Source: Deltaproteobacteria bacterium
GTDB lineage: Bacteria; Bdellovibrionota; O2-12-FULL-43-9; JACQJE01
DNA: 6,393 bases
Direction: 5' to 3'
Assembly (NCBI GenBank): GCA_016205125.1
Contig: JACQJE010000016.1
Coordinates: 1-6,393 of the forward strand
Every line of letters begins with the position of its first letter. Position 1 is the first letter of the stretch. Shown here piece after piece: positions 6,169-6,393 of this stretch. The position numbers and the translations under genes are program-made. Below the pieces are notes generated by a model. It did no database searches and was not told the DNA's origin. It saw only the letters and a list, made by a program, of their open reading frames with translations.

Positions 6169-6310
6169 TCCACCGACTCCTCGGACGCTCGGACGCGTCG
6201 TTCAGTCCTGGATGCGAACGTTGAACCCTGAGTCCTCGCTCGGTTCCGCACCACATAGGTGAAACTTTTCGCTTTGTGTGGTGCGTCACACGCCTCGTCG
6301 CTGGTGGATC
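6167..6310. repeat. Intergenic inverted-repeat region after queD
   Basis: GATCCACC at 6167-6174, overlapping the queD stop codon, is the exact reverse complement of GGTGGATC at 6303-6310. Between them lie a tandem duplication of TCGGACGC (6181-6196) and a perfect 9-bp hairpin (6247-6255 with 6277-6285). The overall dyad is much weaker than the palindrome before queD. The 225 bases after queD contain no gene I can support. It may be a decayed intergenic repeat or a structured RNA. Confidence 0.4.
6247..6285 (+). repeat. Hairpin CGCACCACA / TGTGGTGCG downstream of queD
   Basis: The 9-bp arms 6247-6255 and 6277-6285 are exact reverse complements with a 21-base A/T-rich loop containing GAAAC and TTTTC. 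It could serve as a transcription end structure for queD, but no uridine run follows, so a factor-independent terminator is not supported. Confidence 0.4.
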
Positions 6311-6393
6311 TGCGGTTTTGCGACTGAAGGTAATGGATGTTTTGATCGACCTTAATCTTTTTGCTGCGAAAGAGTGACAGAATCGTTTCTTTA

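Larger units (their letters stand above)
6158..6357. repeat. Pair of 13-base near-identical direct repeats
   Basis: ATCGACCTTGATC at 6158-6170 (the end of queD including its stop) and ATCGACCTTAATC at 6345-6357 match at 12 of 13 positions, 187 bases apart. They bracket the inverted-repeat region after queD and could be a decayed target-site duplication or a partial duplication of the queD end. Chance cannot be excluded. Confidence 0.35.

Noticed and set aside
5939..6262. 107-aa + frame overlapping queD and running past it
   Set aside because: It is out of frame with the intact QueD motifs and its product is unrecognisable; its extension past queD runs through repeat-rich DNA.
6333..6377. 14-codon open reading frame (MDVLIDLNLFAAKE) near the window end
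   Set aside because: GAAGG lies only two bases before the ATG, too close for a good ribosome binding site, and so short a frame is expected by chance. It also overlaps the second 13-base direct repeat.

Overview
This window looks like bacterial chromosome of mid G+C content, around half by eye. It carries a compact Sec-translocon/repair operon followed by two single genes separated by palindrome-rich intergenic DNA. Separate secD and secF genes behind yajC, a long SecD (571 aa), recJ directly behind secF, and a phasin-like protein suggest a Gram-negative bacterium. A deltaproteobacterial or Nitrospirota-type organism is my best guess, but this is inference from gene order and protein style and is not proven by the sequence.

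Layout. Bases 1-144 are non-coding except possibly for the last codons of an upstream gene cut by the window edge; they hold two overlapping, mutually exclusive inverted repeats. Then come yajC (145-474), secD (480-2195), secF (2192-3130, ATGA overlap with secD) and recJ (3139-4866, TTG start 8 bases after secF). All are on the + strand with gaps of 8 bases or less, so they almost certainly form one transcription unit. YajC, SecD and SecF form the accessory membrane complex that uses the proton-motive force to help SecYEG/SecA export proteins. RecJ is the 5'-3' single-strand exonuclease of repair and recombination, and it is linked here by position only.

A 145-base gap with a plausible sigma70 promoter and a perfect 9-bp inverted repeat leads to a small phasin-like, coiled-coil protein with a basic low-complexity tail (5012-5509). 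Its stop codon falls on the first bases of a striking 180-bp imperfect palindrome (5508-5687). This is followed by a second dyad (5714-5758) in which a promoter (perfect TTGACA, 17-bp spacer) is embedded, and then by queD (5800-6168), the 6-carboxytetrahydropterin synthase of queuosine/7-deazaguanine synthesis. After queD, 225 bases hold another inverted-repeat region flanked by near-identical 13-base direct repeats, with no gene I can support.

The protein-coding content is ordinary and well understood; I do not see a new multi-gene system. The parts worth a second look are non-coding: the 180-bp palindrome and its strand-biased pairing, the promoter-embedded dyad before queD, the leader inverted repeat before the phasin-like gene, and the structured region after queD.
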